The notes: a model not told the origin generated them from the sequence alone. A DNA stretch of 64,000 bases from CAVQUE01 sp046290435 (GCA_046290435.1 JBKAGO010000038.1:1-64000), one strand, 5' to 3'. Positions 25,722-34,508 are shown, counted from the stretch's first letter. Translations and numbers: made by a program.

Positions 25722-27029
25722 ATGACACTTGCCGACATCGACCTTTGGGACATGGACGCGTTCCAGCGCCAGGAGCACCACGAGTTCCTGGCGCGACTGC
25801 GTGAGACCGACCCGGGCATTCACTGGGTCGACGAGGGCGAGATGGGGCCGGGCTTCTGGGCCATCACCCGCCTCGCCCACCTCAAGGAGATCAACCGCCA
25901 GGCCACGCTGTTCTCGTCGAACGCCGGCGGCACCCAGATGCAGGAACCCCAACCCGACAGCGCCGTCGACTCGTTCCAGCGCGACAACCTCATGCTGTCG
26001 ATGGATCCGCCACGCCACACCCGGTACCGCAAGCTGGTCAACCGCGGCTTCACGCCCCGCATGATCTCGCTGCTCGACGACTACCTCGAGAACCGCACCG
26101 CGATGATCCTCGACCGCGTCTGCGAGAAGGGCACGGCGGACTTCGTCACCGACATCGCCGCCGAACTACCCCTGCAGGCCATCGCCGAGATGATGGGCAT
26201 CCCCCTCGAGGACCGCCAGAAGATCTTCGAGTGGACCAACAAGATGATCGGCACCGACGACCCCGACTTCGTCACCAGCCACGACGAGATCGGCGCCGCG
26301 TTCGGCGAGCTCTACACCTACTCCCACGCCCTGCAGCAGGAGCGTCGGGACAAGCCCGCCGACGACATCATCACCACCCTGCTCAACGCCGACATCGACG
26401 GCGAACAGTTGAACGAGACCGAGTTCGACATGTTCTTCCTGTTGCTGTGTGTGGCCGGCAACGAGACGACCCGCAACTCGATCACCCGGGGCATGCACGC
26501 CTTCTTCGAGTTCCCGGATCAGTGGGAGCTCTTCCGCTCCGACCCCGAAGCCCACATGGACACCATGATCGAAGAAGTCGTGCGCTGGGCCACGCCGGTG
26601 CTCAACTTCCGGCGTCAGTGCATGGAGGACTACGAGATCGGCGGCGTGCAGATGAAGGCCGGCGACAAGGTCGTCATGTGGCACATCGCCGCCAACCGCG
26701 ACCCCCGGGCCTTCGACGACCCGTGGACGTTCGACATCACGCGCCATCCCAACGACCACGTCGGTTTCGGCGGCGGCGGTCCCCATTTCTGCCTGGGCGC
26801 CAACCTCGCCCGGATGGAGATCCGCCTGATGTTCCGCGAGCTCGCGAAGCGGCTCCCCGACCTGGCGCTCGACGGCGAGCCGTCGTACCTGCGGTCGAAC
26901 TTCATCGGCGGCGTGAAGTCGATGCCGGTGCGGTTCACGCCCACCCCGTCGCTGGGCACCGAGCCCATGGATCGGCTGGGTTCGGCTGCCGGCGTGTCCG
27001 GCGATCACGGCTACGGCGCCCGCGACTGA
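25722..27029 (+). CDS. Cytochrome P450, CYP125/CYP142-like
   Basis: This 435-residue soluble heme monooxygenase has the I-helix oxygen-activation motif AGNETTRN, the ExxR motif in EEVVRW, and the heme loop FGGGGPHFCLG with the ligand Cys357. The N-terminal segment (DIDLWDMDAFQRQEHHEFLARLRE) and overall sequence resemble actinobacterial steroid or fatty-acid terminal hydroxylases such as CYP125 and CYP142. The substrate is not provable here. A strong AGGGGG ribosome site precedes the ATG. The next gene, hemE, begins 25 bp downstream on the same strand, a neighbourhood that places a heme enzyme next to heme synthesis. Confidence 0.92.
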   Translation: MTLADIDLWDMDAFQRQEHHEFLARLRETDPGIHWVDEGEMGPGFWAITRLAHLKEINRQATLFSSNAGGTQMQEPQPDSAVDSFQRDNLMLSMDPPRHTRYRKLVNRGFTPRMISLLDDYLENRTAMILDRVCEKGTADFVTDIAAELPLQAIAEMMGIPLEDRQKIFEWTNKMIGTDDPDFVTSHDEIGAAFGELYTYSHALQQERRDKPADDIITTLLNADIDGEQLNETEFDMFFLLLCVAGNETTRNSITRGMHAFFEFPDQWELFRSDPEAHMDTMIEEVVRWATPVLNFRRQCMEDYEIGGVQMKAGDKVVMWHIAANRDPRAFDDPWTFDITRHPNDHVGFGGGGPHFCLGANLARMEIRLMFRELAKRLPDLALDGEPSYLRSNFIGGVKSMPVRFTPTPSLGTEPMDRLGSAAGVSGDHGYGARD

Positions 27030-27054
27030 TCCGTCAGGCAATACTGTTGGCCGG

Positions 27055-28104
27055 GTGACCGCCGACCTTTCCCAGAGTTCGTTCCTGCGCGCCTGTCGCT
27101 GCGAGACCCCCGATCGTGTGCCGGTCTGGTTCATGCGCCAGGCCGGGCGCTCGTTGCCCGAGTACCGGGCGATCCGGGGAAGCGGCAGCATCCTCGACGC
27201 CATCAAGATCCCGGACCTCTCCACCGAGATCACCCTGCAGCCGGTGCGCCGCTACGGCGTCGACGCGGCGATCCTGTACTCCGACATCGTCGTGCCGGTG
27301 CACGCCATCGGTTTCGGTGTCGACATCGTGCCGGGTGTCGGTCCGGTGACCGAACGACCCTTCGAGGGCCCCGCCGACCTCGAGCGCCTGCGCCCGCTCG
27401 ACCCCGAGGCCGACACGCCCTATGTCATCGAGACCGTCCGGTCCCTTGTGGCCGAACTCGACGTGCCGCTCATCGGGTTCGCGGGAGCGCCGTTCACCGT
27501 TGCGAGCTACCTGATCGAGGGCGGCCCGTCGCGCACCTATCACAAGACCAAGGCCCTGATGCTGGGCGACCCGGCGCTGTGGTCGTTGCTCATGGAGCGT
27601 CTCACCGACATCGCGTTCGCGTCGCTCGCCAGCCAGATCGCGGCGGGCGCGTCGGCCGTGCAGGTCTTCGACTCCTGGGCGGGAGCACTCAGCCCACCCC
27701 AGTACGAGCGCTATGTCCTGCCCTGGGCCCAGCACCTGTTCGAGCAGCTGGCCGCCTTCGGTGTGCCCCGGATCCACTTCGGGGTCACCACCGGCGAGCT
27801 GCTCGAACTCATGCGCGACGCCGGCGCCGATGTCGTCGGGGTCGACTGGCGGGTGCCGCTCGACGTCGCACGCGATCGCCTGGGACCCGACGTCGCCCTG
27901 CAGGGCAACCTCGACCCGGCCGTGCTGGGTGCACCATGGCCGGCGGTCGAAGCCGAGGTGCTCGACGTGTTAGCCCGCAACGGCGGCCATCCCGGGCACA
28001 TCTTCAACCTGGGTCACGGCGTCACGCCCGACATCGACCCGGAGGTCCTCGAGCGCGTCGTCGAGACCGTGCACGCCCACCCGGTGGAGGCAGTGTCGTC
28101 GTGA
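27055..28104 (+). CDS. hemE: Uroporphyrinogen decarboxylase
   Basis: This 349-residue cytosolic enzyme removes four carboxyl groups from uroporphyrinogen III to give coproporphyrinogen III. The family signature WFMRQAGRSLPEYR is intact near residues 23-36, and GFAGAPFTVASYLIEGG is the second signature. GVDWRVPLD and LGHGVTPDIDPE are also typical. The start codon is GTG at 27055. The gene is followed after a small palindromic repeat by hemY, so both steps of the coproporphyrin-dependent heme route lie together. HemQ is in the same window at 59.7 kb. Confidence 0.96.
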   Translation: MTADLSQSSFLRACRCETPDRVPVWFMRQAGRSLPEYRAIRGSGSILDAIKIPDLSTEITLQPVRRYGVDAAILYSDIVVPVHAIGFGVDIVPGVGPVTERPFEGPADLERLRPLDPEADTPYVIETVRSLVAELDVPLIGFAGAPFTVASYLIEGGPSRTYHKTKALMLGDPALWSLLMERLTDIAFASLASQIAAGASAVQVFDSWAGALSPPQYERYVLPWAQHLFEQLAAFGVPRIHFGVTTGELLELMRDAGADVVGVDWRVPLDVARDRLGPDVALQGNLDPAVLGAPWPAVEAEVLDVLARNGGHPGHIFNLGHGVTPDIDPEVLERVVETVHAHPVEAVSS

Positions 28105-28121
28105 CGGCCCAGGTCATCCGT

Positions 28122-28167
28122 TCTGGCGCCGAAACGCGTCGCCCTGGCAACGATTTTCGGCGCCAGA
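28122..28167. repeat. Dispersed structured palindrome, copy A
   Basis: A 13-bp perfect inverted repeat (TCTGGCGCCGAAA and its complement) flanks a 20-base spacer that can itself form a hairpin (CGTCGCC against GGCAACG with one mismatch). It fills most of the gap between hemE and hemY. A second copy with the same spacing is at 52082-52123. Confidence 0.85.
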
Positions 28168-28171
28168 GGCG

Positions 28172-29677
28172 ATGCCCGTGACGGTCGCCATCGTCGGAGG
28201 CGGGATCACCGGTCTCGTCACCGCCCACACCCTGCAGACCCAGGGTGTCGACGTCATCGTCTTCGAGGCGGCCGACCGCGTCGGGGGCAAGATCCTCACC
28301 ACCGAGGTCGCCGGCGTGCGCGTCGACGCCGGCCCCGACGCCTTCCTGGTACGCGAGAAGCACATGACCGACCTCGCCGCCGAGCTCCATCTCGACAACG
28401 CGCTCGTCGCTCCCGTCGCCGGGCAGGCGTCGCTGTGGCTCGACGGTGCCCTGCGGCCGCTGCCGCGCCGCCAGTACCTCGGTGTCCCCCTGGATCTCGA
28501 CGAGCTCGCCGAGGCCGGGCTGATCTCGGCCGCCGGGCTCGCCCGCGCCCGCCAGGACCTCGACGACACGCCGCAGCCAGCCATCACCACCACCACCACC
28601 GACGACGACGACGACGACGACGACCGTATCGATCACGAACCCGACGACCAGACCGTCGGCGAGCTCATCCGGCGTCATCTGGGCGACGAGATCATGGATG
28701 CGCTGGTCGCACCGCTCATCGGGGGCATCAACGCCGGCGACCCCGACCAGTTGAGCCTCGCGGCCGGCCTTCCCCAGCTGGCGGCCGCAGCCGACCACGA
28801 CCCGAGCCTCATCCGGTCGATCCGACACCACCTCGCCGACCAGGCCCGTCCCGCCGATGCGCCGGTGTTCCTGACGCACCCCGACGGGCTCGGACGCGTG
28901 GTCGACACCCTCGCCCTGCGGCTCGGAACCGCCGTGCGCACCCACACCCCGGTGCGCGCCATCACCCCGACCGGCATCGGCTGGCGGGTGCACGCCGACG
29001 GGCACCCTCCCTTCGACGCCGACGCCGTCGTGCTCGCCACCCCCGCCTTCGCAGCGGCCGACCTCGTGCGCACGGTGTCGGCCGACGCCGCAGCGCTGCT
29101 CGACGGCATCCGCTATGCGTCGGTGGTCATGGTGACGTTCGCCTTCCCGGCACGGTCGATGCCCGCCTTCGCCGGCAGCGGGTTCCTGGTGCCCCGCGAG
29201 GCCGGGCTGACCATGACCGCATGCTCGTGGGCATCCACGAAATGGGCGCACCTCGCCGAGCAGGACCTGGTCTTCTTGCGGGTCTCGGCCGGCCACGCCG
29301 ACGACGAATCGGCGCTGGAACTCGACGACGACCAGCTGGTCGCAACGTTGCTGGCCGAGCTGGCCTCGACGGCCGGCGTCGACGCCGTCCCGGTCGAAAC
29401 CCGCATCACCCGGTGGCCGTCGTCGTTCCCCCAGTACCGCCCCGGCCACCTCGATCGGGTCGAGGCCATCGACGAGAGCCTCGCCGAGGAGGCGCCGGGC
29501 CTGTTCGTCGCCGGCGCGGCCTATCGCGGGCTGGGGCTCCCGGCCTGCGCCCAGCAGGGACGGGTGGCGGCGCTTCGGGTGCGGGCCCACCTCGGGCGAC
29601 ACGACAACGCTGCCGACCAGCCGAACCAACCAGCGCCGGAATCGACCAGGAATGGCGCCGACCCACCAGCGGGTTGA
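28172..29677 (+). CDS. hemY: Coproporphyrinogen/protoporphyrinogen III oxidase (HemY/CgoX)
   Basis: This 501-residue FAD enzyme has the dinucleotide motif VAIVGGGITGLVTAHTL at the N terminus and a C-terminal flavin motif around LFVAGAAYRGLGLPACAQQGR. In monoderm actinobacteria, with HemQ present, it oxidises coproporphyrinogen III to coproporphyrin III. An unusual insert near residues 138-155 consists of runs of Thr and Asp encoded by (ACC)5(GAC)8. The C terminus has an extra Asn/Pro-rich tail. The ATG at 28172 follows a palindromic repeat and only a weak AGAGG. A GTG two codons later is an alternative. Confidence 0.93.
   Translation: MPVTVAIVGGGITGLVTAHTLQTQGVDVIVFEAADRVGGKILTTEVAGVRVDAGPDAFLVREKHMTDLAAELHLDNALVAPVAGQASLWLDGALRPLPRRQYLGVPLDLDELAEAGLISAAGLARARQDLDDTPQPAITTTTTDDDDDDDDRIDHEPDDQTVGELIRRHLGDEIMDALVAPLIGGINAGDPDQLSLAAGLPQLAAAADHDPSLIRSIRHHLADQARPADAPVFLTHPDGLGRVVDTLALRLGTAVRTHTPVRAITPTGIGWRVHADGHPPFDADAVVLATPAFAAADLVRTVSADAAALLDGIRYASVVMVTFAFPARSMPAFAGSGFLVPREAGLTMTACSWASTKWAHLAEQDLVFLRVSAGHADDESALELDDDQLVATLLAELASTAGVDAVPVETRITRWPSSFPQYRPGHLDRVEAIDESLAEEAPGLFVAGAAYRGLGLPACAQQGRVAALRVRAHLGRHDNAADQPNQPAPESTRNGADPPAG
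28586..28624 (+). repeat. In-frame trinucleotide repeat (ACC)5(GAC)8 in hemY
   Basis: Five ACC codons (28586-28600) followed by eight GAC codons (28601-28624) encode a Thr run and an Asp run in a surface insert of HemY. Slippage here would change length without breaking the frame. Confidence 0.95.
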
Positions 29678-29712
29678 CCACGAGCCGCTCCGGCACCCGA
29701 GACGAGGAATCC

Positions 29713-30027
29713 ATGCGTATCGAAGTCACCGACGACGCCGCCAAGCTCCTGCGCAAGCGCGGCGGCACCATGACCGTCGACTACATCCGCCCCACCGGTT
29801 GAGGCAAGGTCGCAGAGGTGTCGGTCGACACCAACGTCAAGGGCAAGAACCTCCAGCCGTACCGCCGGGTGACCAGCGACATCGAGGGCGTCCGCGTGCT
29901 CGTCACGCCGAACCTCGTCGGTCTGGCCTCGCGGATGGTCATCACCACCGGCGGCGGGCTCCGCAAGAAGCTGACCGTCGAGCTGTCCCGGGAAGCCGCG
30001 GGCGGAGACGACGCCTGCTCGATCTGA
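29713..30027 (+). CDS. HesB/IscA-like selenoprotein with in-frame UGA
   Basis: This is a 104-residue protein if the TGA at 29800-29802 is read as selenocysteine (residue 30). The frame starts MRIEVTDDAAKLL, continues through TVDYIRPTG-Sec-GKVAEVSVD, and ends DDACSI. Both halves are one continuous HesB-like (CC/Se motif) domain in a single frame. Homologues have Cys or Sec at this Gly-flanked position and a Cys near the C terminus (here Cys102). A GAGGAA ribosome site precedes the ATG. A perfect SECIS-type hairpin follows the UGA. HesB-like proteins bind iron-sulphur clusters or metals through such residues, and the role of this Sec version is unknown. It lies 35 bp after hemY. Ordinary annotation would report a 29-residue fragment or a late-start 69-residue frame. 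Confidence 0.88.
29817..29832 (+). promoter_or_regulatory. Bacterial SECIS element
   Basis: A perfect 6-bp stem (GGTGTC paired with GACACC) is closed by a GGTC loop, with 14 bases between the UGA and the stem. The GGUC apical loop is the same as in the Escherichia coli fdhF SECIS, and its position relative to UGA is within two bases of that element. It would recruit SelB with Sec-tRNA to recode the UGA at 29800. Confidence 0.88.
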
Positions 30028-30105
30028 TCGCCGCCCCGGGCTTCGCACCCGGAGCCACCGCAGCTGCCGGACCCGACGCCACCGCGCCGGATCGCCGGCC
30101 CCTCA

Positions 30106-30867
30106 TCAGAAGACGGTGTAGCCGCCGTCGACGGTGAGTTCCTGGCCGGTGTGGAAGGTCAGCGTCGGGTCGGCGAGGAAGGCCCCGATCTCGCGGAACT
30201 CCGACGGATCGGCCCAGCGCCGCACGGGCGTCCGGCGGGTGGTGACCTCGCGGAACCGGTCGTTCTCGAAAGCGGGGGTGGCCATCTCGGTGACGGTCCA
30301 CCCCGGCAGCAGGGCGTTGACGCGGACCTGGTGACGGGCGAGCCCGACGGCCAGCGCCCGGACCAGGCCCACCACCGCCGTCTTCGCGGTGCCATAGGCC
30401 TCGTTGCCCGCGGCCCCGTGGATCGCCGATGTCGACGACACGCCGACGAGGCTGCCGCCTTCGCCCTGGGCGACCAGCCGGCGGGCCGCCTCCTGGAGGC
30501 AGAGGAACACGCCGTCGAGATTGACAGCCATGACGGCACGCCACTCGTCGAGCGTGACGTCGAGGAACGAGGCCCCCGTGCCGCCGCGACCGGCGTTGGC
30601 GAACAGGCCGTCGATGCGGCCCGCGCCGGCGATCGTGGCGTCCATGGTCTCGACCACCTGAGCCTGATCGCTCACGTCGCACTCGAAGGCGACGGCGGCC
30701 GCCGCGCCCCGGGCATGGAGGCGTTCGATCGCCTCGGCGTTCTTGTCGGAGTTGCGGCCCCACACCACCGGTGTCCCACCGGCATCGGCGATGCCCTCGG
30801 CCATGCCGAGGCCTATGCCCCCGTTGCCGCCCGTCACCACGAAGACCTTGCCGTCGAGTCGCACCAT
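30106..30867 (-). CDS. Short-chain dehydrogenase/reductase
   Basis: This 253-residue NAD(P)-dependent oxidoreductase of the classical SDR family has the cofactor motif TGGNGGIG, the structural FANAG motif (NNAG variant), the catalytic Ser in GVSSTSA, and YGTAK with the active Tyr and Lys. The C-terminal LTVDGGYTVF is typical of SDRs. The start at 30867 matches the family N terminus (MVRLDGKVFVVTGG). It is convergent with the selenoprotein gene and divergent from lnt. The substrate cannot be predicted. Confidence 0.94.
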   Translation of the reverse strand: MVRLDGKVFVVTGGNGGIGLGMAEGIADAGGTPVVWGRNSDKNAEAIERLHARGAAAAVAFECDVSDQAQVVETMDATIAGAGRIDGLFANAGRGGTGASFLDVTLDEWRAVMAVNLDGVFLCLQEAARRLVAQGEGGSLVGVSSTSAIHGAAGNEAYGTAKTAVVGLVRALAVGLARHQVRVNALLPGWTVTEMATPAFENDRFREVTTRRTPVRRWADPSEFREIGAFLADPTLTFHTGQELTVDGGYTVF

Positions 30868-31025
30868 GGACGGCGAGCCTAGAGCTTCGAGGGGGCGCGG
30901 ATTGGCGTACTCGCTCGGATCCGGACGCGTCGTTTCCCGCTCTTGTTCGTTGCGCTCACGGGCCCCTCGGTGGTTGCGCCGGGCCGAGGAGCAATTCGGG
31001 GCGGGGCCTGCCAGCATTGGCGCCC

Positions 31026-32654
31026 GTGAACGCCGCACGCGCCCGCTCGATCCTCGCTCCCCCCGCCGCCGGTGCGCTGCTCGCGTTCTCCATGCCGCCG
31101 TGGGGCTGGTGGCCGCTCGCGTTCGTGGCCTTCGCGCTCCTCGACCGCCTGATCGCCGGACGTCCCGCCCGGTCGCGCGCCGCCATCGGCTGCGGGTTCG
31201 CCCTCGGGTGGCTCTTCCCCGCCACGTTCTGGATGATCGACCTCACGCTGCCCGGCTACTTCGCGCAGGGCTTCATCTTCATGGCGTTCTTCGGGCTCGC
31301 CACCCTGGCCGTCCCGTCGGGCCGGTGGCGCTGGCTCGCCCTGCCCGCCGCCTTCGTGCTCGTCGAGGCGCTCCGCTGGCGTTGGCCGTTCGGCGGGGTG
31401 CCACTGGCCACCCTGCCGATGAGCCAGTCCGACGCCCCCCTGGGGCTCACCGTCCGCATCCTCGGTCCGCTCCTGCTCGCCGCGCTCGTCGTCGCCGCCG
31501 GTATGGGCCTCTCCGCACTGTGGGAACGCCGCCACGCGACCGGGGCCGCGATCCTCGTCGGCGTCGTCCTCGTCGGTGTGCTGGCCCGGGTGGCGCCGAG
31601 CGGCGAGGTCATCGAGACCATCGACGTCGCCATCGTGCAGGGCGGCGGTCCGCAGGGCACCCGGGCGATCAACACCAACGCACGCGATGTGTTCGATCGC
31701 CACATGGCGGCCTCCGAGCTCGTCGAGACCCCCGTCGACGTGGTCATGTGGCCCGAAGACGTCGTCAACGTCACCACTCTCGTCGAGGGCACCCAGGAGT
31801 GGACCGAACTCCAACAACTCGCCCGAGACCTCGACGCCTGGCTGATCGCCGGCATCTTCGAGCGCCTCGACCCCACGACCAACGCCAACGCATCGGTGGC
31901 GTTCACGCCCGAGGGCGAGGCCGTGTCGCGCTACGACAAGGTGCGCCTGGTCCCCTTCGGCGAATTCGTCCCGCTGCGCAGCCTGATCGAGCCCCTCGCC
32001 CCGGCCTACCTGCCGGCCCGCGACACCCGTCCCGGCACCGGTCCCGCACAGCTCGAGATCGAGATCGACGGCCGTCCCGTCACCATGGGCGTGGCGATCT
32101 CGTGGGAGATCTTCTTCGAGGACCGCGCCCGCGCCGCCATGGGCAACGACGCCGAGATCCTGCTCAATCCGACCAACGGCTCGAGCTACTGGCTGACGAT
32201 CCTGCAGTCCCAGCAGGTCGCGTCGTCGCGGCTCCGTGCAATGGAGACCGGCAAGTGGGTGCTCCAGGCCGCCCCGACCGGCTTCAGCGCGGTGGTCAGC
32301 CCCGAAGGCGAGGTGTTGCAGCGCACCGCGGTGAGCGAGCAGGCCGTCCTCGCCGACACCGTGGAGCTGCGCAGCGGCTCGACCCTCGCCACCCGGCTCG
32401 GGCCGACGCCGATGCTGCTCGTCGCAGCTGCCGCCATCGCCGCAGCGTGGGCGATGAGCCGCCGCAGCACGATTGGCGACGACCGGACGGACCGGGAGGA
32501 CCAGCCTGTGGCGGCAGCAGCGACACGCACCGGCGCCGCGGTGCCTTCAGTGGTCGATCTCGACCAGCAGGGTGACGGGACCGTCGTTGACGAGCTCGAC
32601 GGCCATGTCGGCGCGGAAACGGCCGGTGGCGACGGTGAGTCCCGTGTCCCGTAG
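31026..32654 (+). CDS. lnt: Apolipoprotein N-acyltransferase-like protein (Ser at nucleophile position)
   Basis: This 542-residue membrane protein has about six N-terminal helices and a C-terminal nitrilase-type domain, the Lnt architecture for the third acylation of lipoproteins. The catalytic Glu is in VMWPED and the Lys in SRYDKVRLVPFGEF. The position of the nucleophilic Cys (AICYE in Escherichia coli) reads GVAISWEIFF here, so Cys is replaced by Ser. The other conserved stretches (TNGSSYW, SSRLRAMETGKWV, APTGFSAV) are intact. The start is GTG at 31026. The last 108 bases overlap the convergent dtd gene. Several lipoproteins in this window would be substrates if the enzyme is active. Confidence 0.88.
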   Translation: MNAARARSILAPPAAGALLAFSMPPWGWWPLAFVAFALLDRLIAGRPARSRAAIGCGFALGWLFPATFWMIDLTLPGYFAQGFIFMAFFGLATLAVPSGRWRWLALPAAFVLVEALRWRWPFGGVPLATLPMSQSDAPLGLTVRILGPLLLAALVVAAGMGLSALWERRHATGAAILVGVVLVGVLARVAPSGEVIETIDVAIVQGGGPQGTRAINTNARDVFDRHMAASELVETPVDVVMWPEDVVNVTTLVEGTQEWTELQQLARDLDAWLIAGIFERLDPTTNANASVAFTPEGEAVSRYDKVRLVPFGEFVPLRSLIEPLAPAYLPARDTRPGTGPAQLEIEIDGRPVTMGVAISWEIFFEDRARAAMGNDAEILLNPTNGSSYWLTILQSQQVASSRLRAMETGKWVLQAAPTGFSAVVSPEGEVLQRTAVSEQAVLADTVELRSGSTLATRLGPTPMLLVAAAAIAAAWAMSRRSTIGDDRTDREDQPVAAAATRTGAAVPSVVDLDQQGDGTVVDELDGHVGAETAGGDGESRVP

Positions 32655-32990
32655 CGCCTCGACGAGCTGATCGATCAGGGGCTCGGCCACCTCGGGCGCC
32701 GCGGCAGCGGTCCACGACGGGCGACGACCCTTGCGGGCATCGCCGTACAGAGTGAACTGCGACACCACCAGCACCTCGCCGCCGGTGTCGAGGACCGAGC
32801 GGTTCATCACCCCGTCGTCGTCGTCGAAGATCCGCAGGTTGGCGAGTTTGGTCGCCATGGGACCGATGACGCCGGTGTCGTCGTCGTGGGTGACACCGAC
32901 CAGGACGCACAAGCCCGGACCGATCGCACCCACCACGACATCGTCGACGGTCACCGACGCTCGCCGGACCCGCTGCACCAGAGCTCGCAT
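32547..32990 (-). CDS. dtd: D-aminoacyl-tRNA deacylase
   Basis: This 147-residue enzyme hydrolyses D-amino acids wrongly attached to tRNA. It starts at MRALVQRVRRASVTVDD, has the catalytic SQFTLYGDARKG motif (about residues 76-87) and the cross-subunit NDGPVT Gly-cisPro motif near residue 134. Length and order are standard. Its 3' end overlaps the convergent lnt gene by 108 bp, an unusually long antisense overlap. Confidence 0.96.
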   Translation of the reverse strand: MRALVQRVRRASVTVDDVVVGAIGPGLCVLVGVTHDDDTGVIGPMATKLANLRIFDDDDGVMNRSVLDTGGEVLVVSQFTLYGDARKGRRPSWTAAAAPEVAEPLIDQLVEALRDTGLTVATGRFRADMAVELVNDGPVTLLVEIDH

Positions 32991-33163
32991 CGGGTCGGTC
33001 TATCGCCGCCCGGCGCCGGTCGCACGTCGACTCCGGGCGACCGCCGGGCTGGGACGGCCCGCTGCGCCCGGGCCGCCCGGTCGCCGTTGGCCCTACCGGC
33101 CGGTATCTTCTACTCTCGATTGCCCCCGACGGGAGGCGCCCCGACGGGGAGGACCCGAACGCC

Positions 33164-34480
33164 ATGTCCGACATTGCGCCTGCCGGCGTTGCAACGGCGA
33201 GCATCAGCGACGCAGAGACGCCGCTCCGCATCGCGATGCTGGCGTACCGCGGAAAGCCCCACGTCGGCGGCCAGGGAGTCTACGTCCGAGAGATGAGCAA
33301 GGCACTCGCCGAGCTCGGCCATCACGTCGAGGTCTTCGGCGGCCCGCCCTACCCCGATCTCGATCCCCGCGTGCCGCTGCACCGCTTCCCGAGCCTCGAG
33401 ATCTACAACGACCACTACCCCGGTCGCATCCCCGGTTTCTGGGAGATCCACGACCTGCCCGACCTCGTCGAGCTCGGCTCGTTCATGACCGGCAACTTCT
33501 CCGAACCGATCGCGTTCTCCCTACGGGCATACCGGGCGCTGGCCGACCGGCCCGGCGATTTCGATCTCGTCATCGACAACGGCTGCCTCGGCTACGGCGA
33601 CATCGCCATCCAGCGCAAGCTCGGTCTGCCCGTGCTCGGCGTCATCCACCACCCCATCACCGTCGACCGGCGTCTCGAGCTCGACGGTGCCCGCACCGCT
33701 CTCGAACGGTTCGGTAAACGCCGTTGGTATGCGTTCTGCCGGATGCAGACGCGGGTGTGCCGCCACATCCGTCGCATCGTCACGGTCTCCGAATCGTCGC
33801 GGCGCGACATAGCCACCGATCACGAGGTCGATCTCGACCGCATCGCCGTGGTGCCCATCGGCATCGACACCGAGGCCTTCGCTCCCCGGCCCCACATCGC
33901 CAAGGTCCCGGGCCGCATCGTGTCCACAGCGAGCGCCGACGTCCCGCTCAAGGGCCAGCGGTTCCTCCTCGAGGCCCTGGCCAAGGTCCGCCCCGAGATC
34001 CCCGGCGTCCACCTCGAGCTCGTCGGCCGCCAGCGCGAAGGCTCGACCACCGCCGACACGTTGGCCCGACTCGGCCTAGACGACATCGTGTCGTTCAACC
34101 ACGGCATCAGCTACGACGCCCTGATCGACCTGATCGCCTCGGCCGAGGTCGCGATCGTCCCGTCGCTCTACGAGGGCTTCTCCATCCCCGCCATCGAGGC
34201 GATGTCCTGCGGTGCGGCGCTCATCTCCACCGATGGTGGCGCCCTGCCCGAGGTCACCGGTCCCCATCTCGAGACGTGCCTGCAGGTGCCTGCGGGCGAC
34301 AGCGACGCCCTGGCCGAACAGATCAAGTTCGCGTTCGCGAACCCCGACGTCCGCGAGCGCATCGGTGCCGCGGCCCGCCAACGGGTCATCGACACCTGGA
34401 GCTGGAAGACCTCGGGGCAACAGACCGCTGCGCTGTGCCGGGAGTTGTTGGCCGACTGGCACGGCGACGCCGATCGATGA
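33164..34480 (+). CDS. Glycosyltransferase family 4
   Basis: This 438-residue retaining GT-B glycosyltransferase has a Gly-rich N-terminal acceptor domain (YRGKPHVGGQGVYVREMSKALAELGH) and a C-terminal nucleotide-sugar domain with VPSLYEGFSIPAIEAMSCGAAL (Glu-x7-Glu type motif). A GGGGAGG ribosome site precedes the ATG. It is the first gene of a three-gene operon with a methyltransferase and an alpha-barrel protein, suggesting synthesis or decoration of a glycoconjugate or glycolipid. The sugar and acceptor are unknown. Confidence 0.92.
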   Translation: MSDIAPAGVATASISDAETPLRIAMLAYRGKPHVGGQGVYVREMSKALAELGHHVEVFGGPPYPDLDPRVPLHRFPSLEIYNDHYPGRIPGFWEIHDLPDLVELGSFMTGNFSEPIAFSLRAYRALADRPGDFDLVIDNGCLGYGDIAIQRKLGLPVLGVIHHPITVDRRLELDGARTALERFGKRRWYAFCRMQTRVCRHIRRIVTVSESSRRDIATDHEVDLDRIAVVPIGIDTEAFAPRPHIAKVPGRIVSTASADVPLKGQRFLLEALAKVRPEIPGVHLELVGRQREGSTTADTLARLGLDDIVSFNHGISYDALIDLIASAEVAIVPSLYEGFSIPAIEAMSCGAALISTDGGALPEVTGPHLETCLQVPAGDSDALAEQIKFAFANPDVRERIGAAARQRVIDTWSWKTSGQQTAALCRELLADWHGDADR

Positions 34481-34508
34481 CCAGCCACGACGCTGGGGAG
34501 AACCACCG

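Noticed and set aside
29821..30027. Late-start 69-residue CDS instead of a UGA-containing gene
   Set aside because: Using only the part after the UGA removes the N-terminal third of the HesB-like domain and ignores the good ribosome site at 29713 and the SECIS hairpin.
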